Source: Paludibacter sp. (GTDB lineage Bacteria; Bacteroidota; Bacteroidia; Bacteroidales; Paludibacteraceae). Taken from it: DNA of 63,274 bases. Within the stretch, counting starts at the first letter, position 1, and each line of letters starts with the position of its first letter. This document shows positions 38,172-47,194 of the stretch, in pieces. The stretch spans positions 1 through 63,274 of the forward strand of contig JAQUYE010000005.1 of assembly GCA_028691965.1 (NCBI GenBank). The letters are read 5' to 3'. The notes under the pieces are model-generated. The model was given only the letters and a program-made list of their open reading frames with translations, was not told where the DNA came from and ran no database searches. The translations under genes were made by a program, and so were the position numbers.

Positions 38172-40817
38172 ATGTATATGAAACATCGCTTATACCTGAT
38201 TGCTTTTGTGTTGCTCATTTTCAGTGCTTGTCGCAATCAACTGCCGTATCAGAATGTCCGACTTACATTTGAAGAACGTACCGACGACTTAGTAGAACGA
38301 CTTACCCTTGAAGAAAAAGTTCAACTCATGCGGTACGACTCTCCGGCAGTCGACCGATTGGGGATTCCAGCCCATAACTGGTGGAATGAGTGTCTTCATG
38401 GTGTTGGAAGATCAGGGTTGGCAACTGTGTTTCCACAGGCTATTGGTATGGCTGCCATGTGGGATACAGCTCAGATGTATGCAATAGCCAATGCAATTTC
38501 CGACGAAGCCCGCGCTAAACATCATGCATATGCTAAACAAGGCAAAAGAGGAATTTACCAGGGACTTACCTATTGGACTCCTAATATAAACATCTTTCGT
38601 GATCCGCGCTGGGGACGGGGGATGGAAACTTACGGAGAAGATCCCTACCTGACGGCTGAGCTTGCAATACCTTTTATAAAAGGGTTACAAGGAAACGATT
38701 CGAAGTACCTGAAGCTAGTGGCCACTGCAAAGCATTTTGCAGTTCACAGCGGACCGGAATCAACACGTCACTCGTTTGATGTATGGCCGGATGAATATGA
38801 TCTGGCCGAAACCTATTTCCCTCACTTTAAGCGTACCGTAACTGAAGCACAGGTCTATTCGGTAATGTGTGCCTATCAACGCTTTCGTGGTGCGCCCTGT
38901 TGTGGAAGCGAATTCCTTGAGCAAAAGCTGCGTTCCGATTGGGGTTTTCAGGGGTATATAGTTTCCGATTGCTGGGCTATCAGAGATTTTTACGAAGAGG
39001 ATAAGCATCATGTGACGGCTACTCCTGAAGAAGCATCTGCTATGGCAGTGAAAGCCGGAACCGACTTAAACTGCGGTAGTACCTATGCCCGTGCCTTGCT
39101 TCAATCTGTACAACAGGGATTGCTTACTGAAGAGGAAATCAATACTTCGGTGAAACGACTTATTCTCGCAAGAATGAAGCTGGGGCAGTTTGATCCGGAT
39201 GCAAAGGTTTCTTATTCAAAAATTCCATTGTCGGTACTTGATTCGGAAAAACACCGCTTGCTGGCTCTTGAGTCGGCCCGTAAATCAATTGTATTGTTGC
39301 AGAATACGGATAATATTCTTCCCTTTAGTAAAGATGTAAAAAAAGTAGCTGTCATTGGACCGAATGCCAACGACAGAGAAGTATTGTTAGGTAATTATAA
39401 CGGATATCCTTCGTTTGAGAAAACTCCTTTGACAGGAATTATTGAAAAACTTCCGAACGCGACTGTTACCTATGCTCAGGGTTGTGATCTGGCCGAAGGA
39501 TTGCCCTCATTCGTTACCATTCCTTCTGAGCAACTCTTCACCGATGCCACGTGTAAAGTCAGGGGGCTCACAGGTGAGTATTTCCCTAATGCAGGCTGGG
39601 ATGGCGATCCTGTACACACACGGATAGATACGGTTAGTGAGTTCTTATGGTGGACAAATGCTCCTTTTGAGGATATGAATGCTTCCGAATTTTCGGTGCG
39701 GTGGACAGGTACCCTCGTAGCTCCCGTAAGCGGACGCTATGCTATTGGAGGAGAAGCTATGAATGGGTTTAAGCTCTACATTGACGATAAGTTGCATGCA
39801 ACGGGAAGGACGAACGAACATCATCCAAATAGAGCCTATGAGTGGATCGAACTCGAAGCAGGTAAAAAGTATGCTATTAAAATCGAATACTTACAGAATA
39901 AATCTGAATATGCACATGTCCGTTTCTTATGGGATGTGCCCAATCCTAACTTAGCACAGGAAGCCATTGATTTAGCTAATCATTCGGATTTGGTAATTCT
40001 CTGCCTTGGTTTGAGTCCAATGCTCGAAGGAGAAGAGATGGAAGTAAAAGTAGCCGGTTTCTCCGGTGGTGATCGCGATGACATACAACTTCCTGCTTCT
40101 CAACGTGAGTTAATTGACGCCATACATAAAACAGGAAAACCGGTTGTGCTTGTATTGCTGAACGGAAGCGCTCTTGGATTTGAACCAGAAGCCGCTAAGG
40201 TCGGAGCAGTGTTGGAAGCATGGTATCCGGGACAGGCAGGTGGAACAGCTATTGCCGATATTATTTTCGGAGATTATAATCCGGCCGGTAGGTTGCCTCT
40301 GACCTTTTACAAAACTATTGACCAGTTACCTGCTTTTGATGAATACAATATGCAGGGTAGGACCTATCGCTATTTTACAGATAAACCGCAATATGAGTTT
40401 GGTTTCGGACTTAGTTATACCAGCTTTGCCTATGAGTTTGAATCCATGCCGCTGGAATTAACAACCGGTGATAATCTTACGGTGGCTGTAAAGGTTAAAA
40501 ACACAGGTACCCGTGATGGTGATGAGGTAGTACAACTCTATGTTGAATTCCCGGATTCAAAGCTTAAAAAACCGGTGCGATCGTTGCGTGGTTTTTCACG
40601 GATACACCTCAAGGCCGGAGAATCTCAAAAAGTAGAGTTTGTGTTGAAGCCTGAGGCTATGACAGTTCGCAATGAACAAAACCAGGCCGTGGTCGAACCC
40701 GGATCTATGTTGATTTCTGTCGGAGGTAAACAACCCGACAAAGAATCAGTTATAGCTAAAACTGTTGTACAGCAAGCTGTAATGTTAAAGGGAAATGTTG
40801 AACTGGTAAACGATTAA
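38172..40817 (+). CDS. GH3 beta-xylosidase with PA14 insert
   Basis: Glycosidase of 881 residues with a lipoprotein-type signal (LIFSACRNQ); a second ATG at 38178 would serve equally. The GH3 N-terminal barrel has NWWNECLHGVGR, FRDPRWGRGMETYGEDP and the nucleophile Asp in VSDCWAIRDF (about 264). The alpha/beta sandwich domain (LLQNTDNILPFS onward) is interrupted at about 460-595 by a PA14 module (LTGEYFPNAGWDGDP). It closes with DYNPAGRLPLTFYK, FGFGLSYTSFAYE and a fibronectin-III-like domain (about 790-860). Periplasmic beta-xylosidase is the likely activity, given the xylan context; beta-glucosidase cannot be excluded. Confidence 0.92.
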   Translation: MYMKHRLYLIAFVLLIFSACRNQLPYQNVRLTFEERTDDLVERLTLEEKVQLMRYDSPAVDRLGIPAHNWWNECLHGVGRSGLATVFPQAIGMAAMWDTAQMYAIANAISDEARAKHHAYAKQGKRGIYQGLTYWTPNINIFRDPRWGRGMETYGEDPYLTAELAIPFIKGLQGNDSKYLKLVATAKHFAVHSGPESTRHSFDVWPDEYDLAETYFPHFKRTVTEAQVYSVMCAYQRFRGAPCCGSEFLEQKLRSDWGFQGYIVSDCWAIRDFYEEDKHHVTATPEEASAMAVKAGTDLNCGSTYARALLQSVQQGLLTEEEINTSVKRLILARMKLGQFDPDAKVSYSKIPLSVLDSEKHRLLALESARKSIVLLQNTDNILPFSKDVKKVAVIGPNANDREVLLGNYNGYPSFEKTPLTGIIEKLPNATVTYAQGCDLAEGLPSFVTIPSEQLFTDATCKVRGLTGEYFPNAGWDGDPVHTRIDTVSEFLWWTNAPFEDMNASEFSVRWTGTLVAPVSGRYAIGGEAMNGFKLYIDDKLHATGRTNEHHPNRAYEWIELEAGKKYAIKIEYLQNKSEYAHVRFLWDVPNPNLAQEAIDLANHSDLVILCLGLSPMLEGEEMEVKVAGFSGGDRDDIQLPASQRELIDAIHKTGKPVVLVLLNGSALGFEPEAAKVGAVLEAWYPGQAGGTAIADIIFGDYNPAGRLPLTFYKTIDQLPAFDEYNMQGRTYRYFTDKPQYEFGFGLSYTSFAYEFESMPLELTTGDNLTVAVKVKNTGTRDGDEVVQLYVEFPDSKLKKPVRSLRGFSRIHLKAGESQKVEFVLKPEAMTVRNEQNQAVVEPGSMLISVGGKQPDKESVIAKTVVQQAVMLKGNVELVND

Positions 40818-40820
40818 CGT

Positions 40821-42932
40821 ATGATAAAAATGAAAAGTATAGTGCTGCTGATAGGGTTGATTGCAGGTATTGTAACTGTGAAAGCGGAAGATGGAAGTGA
40901 ACTCTGGCTGCGCGGCAATCAGCTTAATCAGACTGCCGGTTTGTTTTCATCCATAAGCGGAGATAAGCACCAGATAGCTTTTGAGGAGTTTCAGCAGGGC
41001 TTGATAAAAATGAACAGTAGAGAGTTAGCTTTTAGTAATAATGTAGCTGACAAAGGCTTGCTGATAGCAACCACCAAAAATGCTCAGATTAAGAAACTAG
41101 GATTAGCTAAAGACCTTAAAGGGCTGGGTCGTGAGGCATATCTGATTAAAACCATCAGTCAGCGAGGAAAAAAGTTTACCGTTGTAACGGCAACCAAACC
41201 CGAAGGACTACTTTACGGTGCCTATCACTTATTGCGATTGGTGCAAACGGGACAAGCCATCGGCAATCTGAATATCGTAGAGAAACCATCCTATGATCTG
41301 CGCATCCTTAACCACTGGGATAACCTGGATGGAACAGTGGAACGGGGATATGCCGGTTATTCAATCTGGAAGTGGGACGAATTACCTGCTGTAATTTCGC
41401 CGCGTTACAAGGAATATGCGCGGGCAAACGCATCTGTCGGAATTAATGCCACAGTGCTTAACAACGTAAATGCATCGCCTGAAATACTGACTCAGGAATA
41501 CATAAGCAAGGTAAAAGCTATTGCAACGCAACTGCGCCCTTTTAATATACGGGTGTTTTTATCAATTAATTTTTCAACACCCCGGGTGTTAGGTAATTTG
41601 CCGGATGCCGACCCGTCTCGTCCGGAAGTGCGTGAATGGTGGAAGAAGAAAGTGGCAGCTATCTACAAAGAAATTCCCGATTTCGGCGGATTCCTTGTAA
41701 AAGCGAATTCGGAGGGACTTCCAGGTCCGATGGATTACGGACGCACTCATGTCGACGGAGCCAATATGCTTGCAGAAGCGCTTAAACCGTTCAACGGTCT
41801 GCTCATGTGGAGGGCTTTTGTTTACGAACCCGGAGATGACCGCGCAAAGTTAGCATACAAAGAGTTTATCGATTTTGATGGGATGTTTGCCGATAACGTT
41901 ATCATCCAGGTTAAAAATGGTCCCATCGATTTTCAACCACGCGAGCCCTTCAGTCCTCTTTTCGGAGCAATGAAACACACACCGTTGATGCCTGAACTTC
42001 AGATTACCCAGGAGTACCTGGGGCACTCCAATCACCTCGTTTATTTGTCGCCCATGTGGAAGGAAGTACTCGACGCTGATACCTATGCATTCGGGAAAGG
42101 GTCGACAGTCGCAAAAGTAACAGATGGAAGTTTAATTACAACCAGGGTTTCGGCTATAGCAGGAGTTGCCAATATTGGAGAAGATACCAACTGGACAGGT
42201 CATCATTTTGCTCAGGCCAATTGGTATGCTTTTGGCCGGCTTGCCTGGAATCATCAACTAAGTAGTGAGACGATTGCACGGGAATGGTTAACCCTTACCT
42301 TCGATTCTGCAGCACCCGATTTAATGGATATGATGTTAACATCGCATGCTGCGGCGGTTGACTATATGATGCCGCTCGGACTGCACCATATTTTTGCCTG
42401 GAATCATCATTACGGTCCTGAACCCTGGTGTGATGTGCCCGGTGCCCGTCCCGACTGGTTGCCACGCTATTATCACAATGCCTCAGAGAAAGGAATTGGG
42501 TTCGATCGGACTACTACCGGTAGTAATGCCGTTTCACAATATTACTCCCCGTTGAAGGAACAGTTTAATGATCCTGAAACCTGCCCCGACGAATTTATAC
42601 TGTGGTTTCATCACCTTCCCTGGGATTATTCAATGAAAAGCGGAAAAAGCTTATGGGATGAGTTGTGTTACAGGTATGACAGAGGAGTGCAACAGGTGCG
42701 TGAATTTCAGAAAATATGGGATAGAAACGAATCGCTGGTTGACCCCCAACGTTTCAGGGAAGTTCAGTCGAAATTGAAAATCCAGTCGAAGGATGCTATG
42801 TGGTGGAAAGATGCAATAATACTATACTTTCAAACCTACTCCAAAATGCCTGTTCCATACTCAATTGAACGACCAGTTCACGAGTTGGAAGAACTGAAAT
42901 TGATAAAACTGGACATGATTCATCATAATTAA
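40821..42932 (+). CDS. GH67 alpha-glucuronidase
   Basis: Inverting alpha-glucuronidase of 703 residues that removes (4-O-methyl-)glucuronic acid from the non-reducing terminal xylose of short xylo-oligosaccharides. It has a signal peptide (VLLIGLIAGIVTVKA), so it is predicted periplasmic. Family features: ELWLRGNQ start, RILNHWDNLDGTVERGYAG, catalytic Glu in FLVKANSEGLPGP (about 296), DYGRTHVDGANMLA, and the C-terminal GLHHIFAWNHHYGPEPW. It follows GH3 by 3 bases. Together with GH115 the operon covers both internal and terminal glucuronate. The released acid is the substrate route served by the next two genes. Confidence 0.95.
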   Translation: MIKMKSIVLLIGLIAGIVTVKAEDGSELWLRGNQLNQTAGLFSSISGDKHQIAFEEFQQGLIKMNSRELAFSNNVADKGLLIATTKNAQIKKLGLAKDLKGLGREAYLIKTISQRGKKFTVVTATKPEGLLYGAYHLLRLVQTGQAIGNLNIVEKPSYDLRILNHWDNLDGTVERGYAGYSIWKWDELPAVISPRYKEYARANASVGINATVLNNVNASPEILTQEYISKVKAIATQLRPFNIRVFLSINFSTPRVLGNLPDADPSRPEVREWWKKKVAAIYKEIPDFGGFLVKANSEGLPGPMDYGRTHVDGANMLAEALKPFNGLLMWRAFVYEPGDDRAKLAYKEFIDFDGMFADNVIIQVKNGPIDFQPREPFSPLFGAMKHTPLMPELQITQEYLGHSNHLVYLSPMWKEVLDADTYAFGKGSTVAKVTDGSLITTRVSAIAGVANIGEDTNWTGHHFAQANWYAFGRLAWNHQLSSETIAREWLTLTFDSAAPDLMDMMLTSHAAAVDYMMPLGLHHIFAWNHHYGPEPWCDVPGARPDWLPRYYHNASEKGIGFDRTTTGSNAVSQYYSPLKEQFNDPETCPDEFILWFHHLPWDYSMKSGKSLWDELCYRYDRGVQQVREFQKIWDRNESLVDPQRFREVQSKLKIQSKDAMWWKDAIILYFQTYSKMPVPYSIERPVHELEELKLIKLDMIHHN

Positions 42933-42975
42933 TCACCTGCTGTACTAAGTAAGGTATATTATTTAAAGATTTGAT

Positions 42976-44145
42976 ATGGAAAAAACATGGAGGTGGTTTG
43001 GAGAGAAGGATCCTATCACATTGGATATGTTACGACAGATAGGAGTGGAGGGAATAGTAACTGCTTTACATCAGGTGCCCAATGGCGAAATCTGGACCTC
43101 CGAAGCTATTATGCAGGTTAAAAGCAACATCGAAGCACATGGATTAAAATGGTCGGTGGTTGAGAGTCTGCCTGTTCCCGAACCGGTTAAGTATGCAGGT
43201 CCCGGGCGGGAACAACTGATTGCCAATTATAAGGTTAGTCTTGCCAATCTTGGTAAGGCAGGAATAAAAACCGTGGTGTATAATTTTATGCCTGTGATTG
43301 ACTGGATACGTACCGATTTAAATTATAAGCTGGCCGACGGAACCTCCACCTTATACTTTGATAAAGTACGGTTTGCTTACTTCGATTGTTATATTCTGAA
43401 CCGCGAAGGAGCAATTGGTGATTATTCGGAAGAACTGATGAAGCAGGTAAATGCCTTAAGAGAAACCATTACCCCGGATGAAATTGAGGCGTTGGTAACT
43501 ACCATTATAGTAAAAACGCAGGGGTTTGTAAACGAGAATTTTAAAGGGAATGTATCCAGGCCGGTAGAGTTGTTCAGGGAACTGCTAGCCAGGTACAAGG
43601 GGGTAGATAAGAATCAACTGCGTGCTAATCTTAAATACTTCCTTGAAGAAGTAGTACCGGTTGCCGGGCAGTATGGAATAAAGCTATGTGTACATCCCGA
43701 TGATCCACCTTACCCTGTGTTGGGGTTACCCCGCATAGTTGGAAACGAAGAGGACATAGCCTGGGTGTTAAATGCTGTCGACAGTCCCTCGAATGGATTT
43801 ACCTTTTGTGCAGGTTCCTTAAGTTCCGGATTGCATAATGATGTTCTGTCCCTGGCCCTTCGGTTTGCCGACAAGACTCACTTCCTGCATCTTCGAAGCA
43901 CTGAGGTGTATGCCGATGGAAACTTTCTGGAAGCCCCGCACGATCAGGGACGCGGATACCTGGTGGAATTAATACGTATTTTCGAAAAGTTACATCCGGG
44001 CTTGCCAATGCGGGTCGATCACGGTAAATTGATGCTCGACGACGCACAAAAGAATTACAATCCCGGTTATTCGTTTACAGGAAGAATGTATGCCCTTGCC
44101 CAGATTAGTGGAATGCTGGCAGTAGTGAATTATACTAAAAAATAG
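42976..44145 (+). CDS. uxuA: Mannonate dehydratase
   Basis: Dehydrates D-mannonate to 2-keto-3-deoxy-D-gluconate (KDG) in the hexuronate pathway, in the cytoplasm. Length 389 residues. Visible motifs: start MEKTWRWFGEKDPITLDMLRQIG, VYNFMPVIDWIRTDL, metal ligands in LCVHPDDPPYPVLGLPRI, FCAGSLSSG, THFLHLRS and MRVDHGK. It is 4 bases upstream of the SDR gene. Uronate isomerase (uxaC), kdgK and kdgA are not in this window, so the pathway must be completed elsewhere. Confidence 0.96.
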   Translation: MEKTWRWFGEKDPITLDMLRQIGVEGIVTALHQVPNGEIWTSEAIMQVKSNIEAHGLKWSVVESLPVPEPVKYAGPGREQLIANYKVSLANLGKAGIKTVVYNFMPVIDWIRTDLNYKLADGTSTLYFDKVRFAYFDCYILNREGAIGDYSEELMKQVNALRETITPDEIEALVTTIIVKTQGFVNENFKGNVSRPVELFRELLARYKGVDKNQLRANLKYFLEEVVPVAGQYGIKLCVHPDDPPYPVLGLPRIVGNEEDIAWVLNAVDSPSNGFTFCAGSLSSGLHNDVLSLALRFADKTHFLHLRSTEVYADGNFLEAPHDQGRGYLVELIRIFEKLHPGLPMRVDHGKLMLDDAQKNYNPGYSFTGRMYALAQISGMLAVVNYTKK

Positions 44146-44149
44146 AATT

Positions 44150-44962
44150 ATGGATTTATTTTCAATTAAGGATAAAGTAGCGGTAATTACCGGAGCGAGT
44201 GGTGTGTTGGGAGGTAGTGTAGCACGTAATTTTGTAAAAGCAGGTGCTAAAGTGGTTGCACTGGGTACGAAGGAAGAAAAAATAGCTGCCACTGTAAAAA
44301 AGCTTCAGACCGAAGGGGTTACAGTCATTGGGTTTGCCGGCAATGTGCTGGATGTACACAGGATGGAAGAAATTGCTGATGCGGTGATAGCGAAGTGGGG
44401 TAGAATTGACATCCTGCTGAATATTGCCGGAGGTAATTTGCCCGGAGCCACCCTGATGCCGGAACAGCGATTTTTTGATATGGAGTTAAAAGACTGGAAC
44501 CGGGTAACCGAATTAAACATGAACGGAACCGTATATCCATCCTATGTGTTTGGAAAACGAATGGCCGAGAACGGAGAAGGAAGTATTGTAAACATAACAT
44601 CCATGGCAGCCATGCAGGCAATGACCCGTGTGCCGGGCTACTCAGCAGCTAAAGCAGCCGTAGCCAATTTTACCCAGTGGATGGCGATGGAGATGGCGAT
44701 GAAGTACGATGGCAAAATAAGAGTCAATGCAGTTGCTCCGGGATTCTTTATAGGCGAACAAAATCGTGCCGTTTTACTGAATCCTGATGGTTCTTTAACG
44801 GAACGAAGTCATAAGGTTATTGCAAATACCCCCATGCGCCGCTTTGGCGAGATTACCGAACTGGACGGAGCAGTTCAGTTTCTCTGTTCGCCTTCAGCAT
44901 CCTTTATTACCGGAGTAATTCTGCCCGTCGACGGAGGTTTTGCTATGTTCAGTGGAGTCTGA
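44150..44962 (+). CDS. SDR oxidoreductase, probable fructuronate reductase (D-mannonate forming)
   Basis: Short-chain dehydrogenase of 270 residues. It has the NAD(P)-binding TGASGVLGGS motif (residues 14-23), NIAGGNLPGA, the catalytic Ser in NITSMAAMQ and the YSAAKAA active site. The context, 4 bases after uxuA, points to reduction of D-fructuronate to D-mannonate. The canonical UxuB is a different protein family of polyol dehydrogenases, so this would be a non-homologous replacement of the kind often found beside uxuA in Bacteroidota. It is the last gene of the operon. Substrate is inferred from position. Confidence 0.85.
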   Translation: MDLFSIKDKVAVITGASGVLGGSVARNFVKAGAKVVALGTKEEKIAATVKKLQTEGVTVIGFAGNVLDVHRMEEIADAVIAKWGRIDILLNIAGGNLPGATLMPEQRFFDMELKDWNRVTELNMNGTVYPSYVFGKRMAENGEGSIVNITSMAAMQAMTRVPGYSAAKAAVANFTQWMAMEMAMKYDGKIRVNAVAPGFFIGEQNRAVLLNPDGSLTERSHKVIANTPMRRFGEITELDGAVQFLCSPSASFITGVILPVDGGFAMFSGV

Positions 44963-45007
44963 CCTGACTATTTTAAATAAAGTGTGCATTTTTTTAAAGA
45001 TTAATTA

Positions 45008-45015
45008 TATCTTTG
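45008..45015 (+). promoter_or_regulatory. -7 promoter box TATCTTTG of the membrane kinase
   Basis: A TAnnTTTG match 39 bases before the ATG at 45054. It separates this gene from the xylan operon; no clear -33 box is seen. Confidence 0.45.
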
Positions 45016-45053
45016 TAGAAGGTTGAGATTAACATCTTTAAAACAGCACACTT

Positions 45054-46961
45054 ATGTTTGGAATTGATTTATATCATACAGCAATTCTAACAGGTGAAAC
45101 TATTCTCCTTTCGCTCTTCTTTCTGTTTGTTTTTCGTTTGCAAAGGGTTGTAGGCATTGGTTTAGTATATGCTATCCTGAGTATGATCGGTTATATTCAG
45201 GTTTACTTATCAAGTACAGTTTATTTCGAAATTGCACCGGGATTATTGATTTCTCCCGGTTCGGCAGTACTATTCGCGGGAATGATGTATGCCGTACTGA
45301 TGTTTTATATTCGTGAAGATGCCACAGAAACACGAAGGTTAATCTTCGCCATGTTTGTATCCAATATGATAATGTCGAGTTTATTGATGGTATACGACTG
45401 GCATCTGGATAATTTTGAAATTGTAAATCCCAACAATTCTCACCTGAGCTATATGAATAATAGTGCCTGGGTGATGGCTGTCAATACCTTTGGATTAATT
45501 CTGGATGTTTTCCTGATTATTGTTATTTACGAAAAGGTAGCTAAGTTGATAAAAGCGCTCTATTGGCGGATTTTTGTTGCTATGGGATTGATGCAGATAA
45601 TCAACTCTATCTTTTTCATGGGACTTTCCTTCTGGCATTCACCTGAAGTCTTTACCCTGATTTATTCTGCTATTATTGGCAAACTTTACACCGGATTGTT
45701 TTTCTCCGCTTTCGTTTATATCTACCTGAGGTTTATTGAAACGGATAAGTTCAAACCTGAAGTCTTACCCTATAAAGGAGTATTTCATTCCCTAACCTAT
45801 CGGCAGAAGTACGAGATGATGGTGGAAGAAAAACAGGCAGTTCAACGTCAGGCTGCACAAGCACTTGAACTTAACGAACTAAAATATCAAACCCTTATAC
45901 GCATGTCGCCGGTTGGAATCTTCCTGACAGATGCTACCGGCTATACTGTTTACGTAAATCCACGCTGGTGTGAAATTACCGGATTAACCATGGAGGAAGC
46001 ACTTGGGAATGGTTGGCTGGATGCTACAGTGGCGGAAGACAGAGAGTGGATAGTAAAAGGATGGGATAAAGCAACGGTTGAGAGTAGCAGTTCAACAGTG
46101 GAGTATCGGTTTAAACGACAGGATGGTAATGTAACCTGGGTGTTGGGACAAGCTATTCCTGAAGTCGATAGTGAGGGAACAGTAGTAGGCTATGTAGGGA
46201 CTATTACCGACATTACCCTGTTAAAGAATTTTGAAAGTGAACTGCGTAAAGCAAAAACCAAAGCAGAGGAAGGTGAACGTCTGAAGACCATGTTCCTGCA
46301 AAACATATCGCATGAAATCAGAACGCCGTTAAATGCAATTTGTGGTTCTGCAAACCTGTTGAATGATAACTATTTTTCTGCTGAACAAAAGGATAATCTG
46401 ATCGACATCATTCAAACCAGTAGTGCGAAATTGTTAGCTATTGTAACCGACATATTAACTGTTGCATCCCTGGATACCGGTCAGGAGAAAACCATTATTC
46501 GTAAAACAGCCCTTAATGGAATATTTACTGAGTTGGAAGAAAAATACCGTCAGATGGCCGAACAAAAAGGGCTGGATTTTATAATTCAACCCGGACTATC
46601 TTACGAAGCATCTTTAATTCAGACCGATCGTTCAAAGCTGTTACGAATTTTGTCTAACCTGATAAGCAATGCCATTAAGTTTACAAACGAAGGTTTTGTT
46701 CAGGCAGGCTATACCCTGGAGGGTGATCAATTAGTCTTATACGTGAAAGATTCAGGAATCGGAATTGACGAATCACTGCATGAACATATTTTTGATAGTT
46801 TCCGACAGGCTGATACACATATTCAATATAACTTTGGTGGTACAGGCCTGGGATTATCGGTTGTTAAAGGGTATGCTGAGCTGCTTGGTGGATCAGTAAG
46901 AGTCGACTCAGCATTAGGTAAAGGCTCTGTCTTTTTTGTTAGCTTACCCTATACCACCTGA
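45054..46961 (+). CDS. Membrane PAS histidine kinase with 7-helix sensor region
   Basis: Sensor kinase of 635 residues. Residues 1-220 contain about seven hydrophobic helices and probably form a membrane sensor. Then come a linker, PAS (about 280-400; LKYQTLIRMSPVGIFLTDATG), HisKA with SHEIRTPLNAICG (His near 418) and HATPase with DSGIGIDE and GGTGLGLSVVKGY (about 525-635). No receiver or DNA-binding domain is attached and no response-regulator gene is adjacent. It lies directly after the xylan operon but has its own promoter box, so a link to xylan sensing is unproven. Confidence 0.85.
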   Translation: MFGIDLYHTAILTGETILLSLFFLFVFRLQRVVGIGLVYAILSMIGYIQVYLSSTVYFEIAPGLLISPGSAVLFAGMMYAVLMFYIREDATETRRLIFAMFVSNMIMSSLLMVYDWHLDNFEIVNPNNSHLSYMNNSAWVMAVNTFGLILDVFLIIVIYEKVAKLIKALYWRIFVAMGLMQIINSIFFMGLSFWHSPEVFTLIYSAIIGKLYTGLFFSAFVYIYLRFIETDKFKPEVLPYKGVFHSLTYRQKYEMMVEEKQAVQRQAAQALELNELKYQTLIRMSPVGIFLTDATGYTVYVNPRWCEITGLTMEEALGNGWLDATVAEDREWIVKGWDKATVESSSSTVEYRFKRQDGNVTWVLGQAIPEVDSEGTVVGYVGTITDITLLKNFESELRKAKTKAEEGERLKTMFLQNISHEIRTPLNAICGSANLLNDNYFSAEQKDNLIDIIQTSSAKLLAIVTDILTVASLDTGQEKTIIRKTALNGIFTELEEKYRQMAEQKGLDFIIQPGLSYEASLIQTDRSKLLRILSNLISNAIKFTNEGFVQAGYTLEGDQLVLYVKDSGIGIDESLHEHIFDSFRQADTHIQYNFGGTGLGLSVVKGYAELLGGSVRVDSALGKGSVFFVSLPYTT

Positions 46962-46988
46962 AAAAATTACTTAGGTTTATAAAAACAA

Positions 46989-47020
46989 AAAAACACTTAC
47001 AGGATTCTGTAAGTGTTTTT
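46989..47020. terminator. Bidirectional terminator hairpin
   Basis: A perfect 14-bp stem (arms 46989-47002 and 47007-47020) with the loop GATT; A/T runs flank it on both sides. It can end the plus-strand kinase mRNA and the minus-strand tRNA transcript. Confidence 0.85.
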
Positions 47021-47028
47021 TGCTTTTG

Positions 47029-47102
47029 CTCTCCCTCTTGGACTTGAACCAAGGACCCTCTGATTAACAGTCAGATGCTCTAACCAACTGAGCTAAGGAA
47101 GA
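47029..47102 (-). tRNA. tRNA-Asn (anticodon GTT)
   Basis: The minus strand folds into a 74-nt cloverleaf: 7-bp acceptor stem (TCTTCCT with AGGGAGA, one G-U), TA at 8-9, D arm GCTC-AGTTGGTTA-GAGC, anticodon stem-loop TCTGA-CTGTTAA-TCAGA and T arm CTTGG-TTCAAGT-CCAAG. The discriminator is G. The anticodon occupies 47066-47068. The CCA end is not encoded. Confidence 0.96.
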
Positions 47103-47155
47103 ATTTTTTTTCTCAAATGCGTTGCAAAAGTAATAGGTTTTTCTGAATTATGCAA

Positions 47156-47163
47156 TATCTTTG
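47156..47163 (+). promoter_or_regulatory. -7 promoter box TATCTTTG of the PfkB kinase gene
   Basis: TAnnTTTG match 31 bases before the ATG at 47195. It gives a leader of about 25 bases. Confidence 0.55.
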
Positions 47164-47194
47164 CACAAAAATTTTGTAAAATTGTGTCCTGATT

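Noticed and set aside
47029-47102. Integration site at tRNA-Asn
   Set aside because: No integrase, no repeated tRNA 3' end and no change in gene character on either side.
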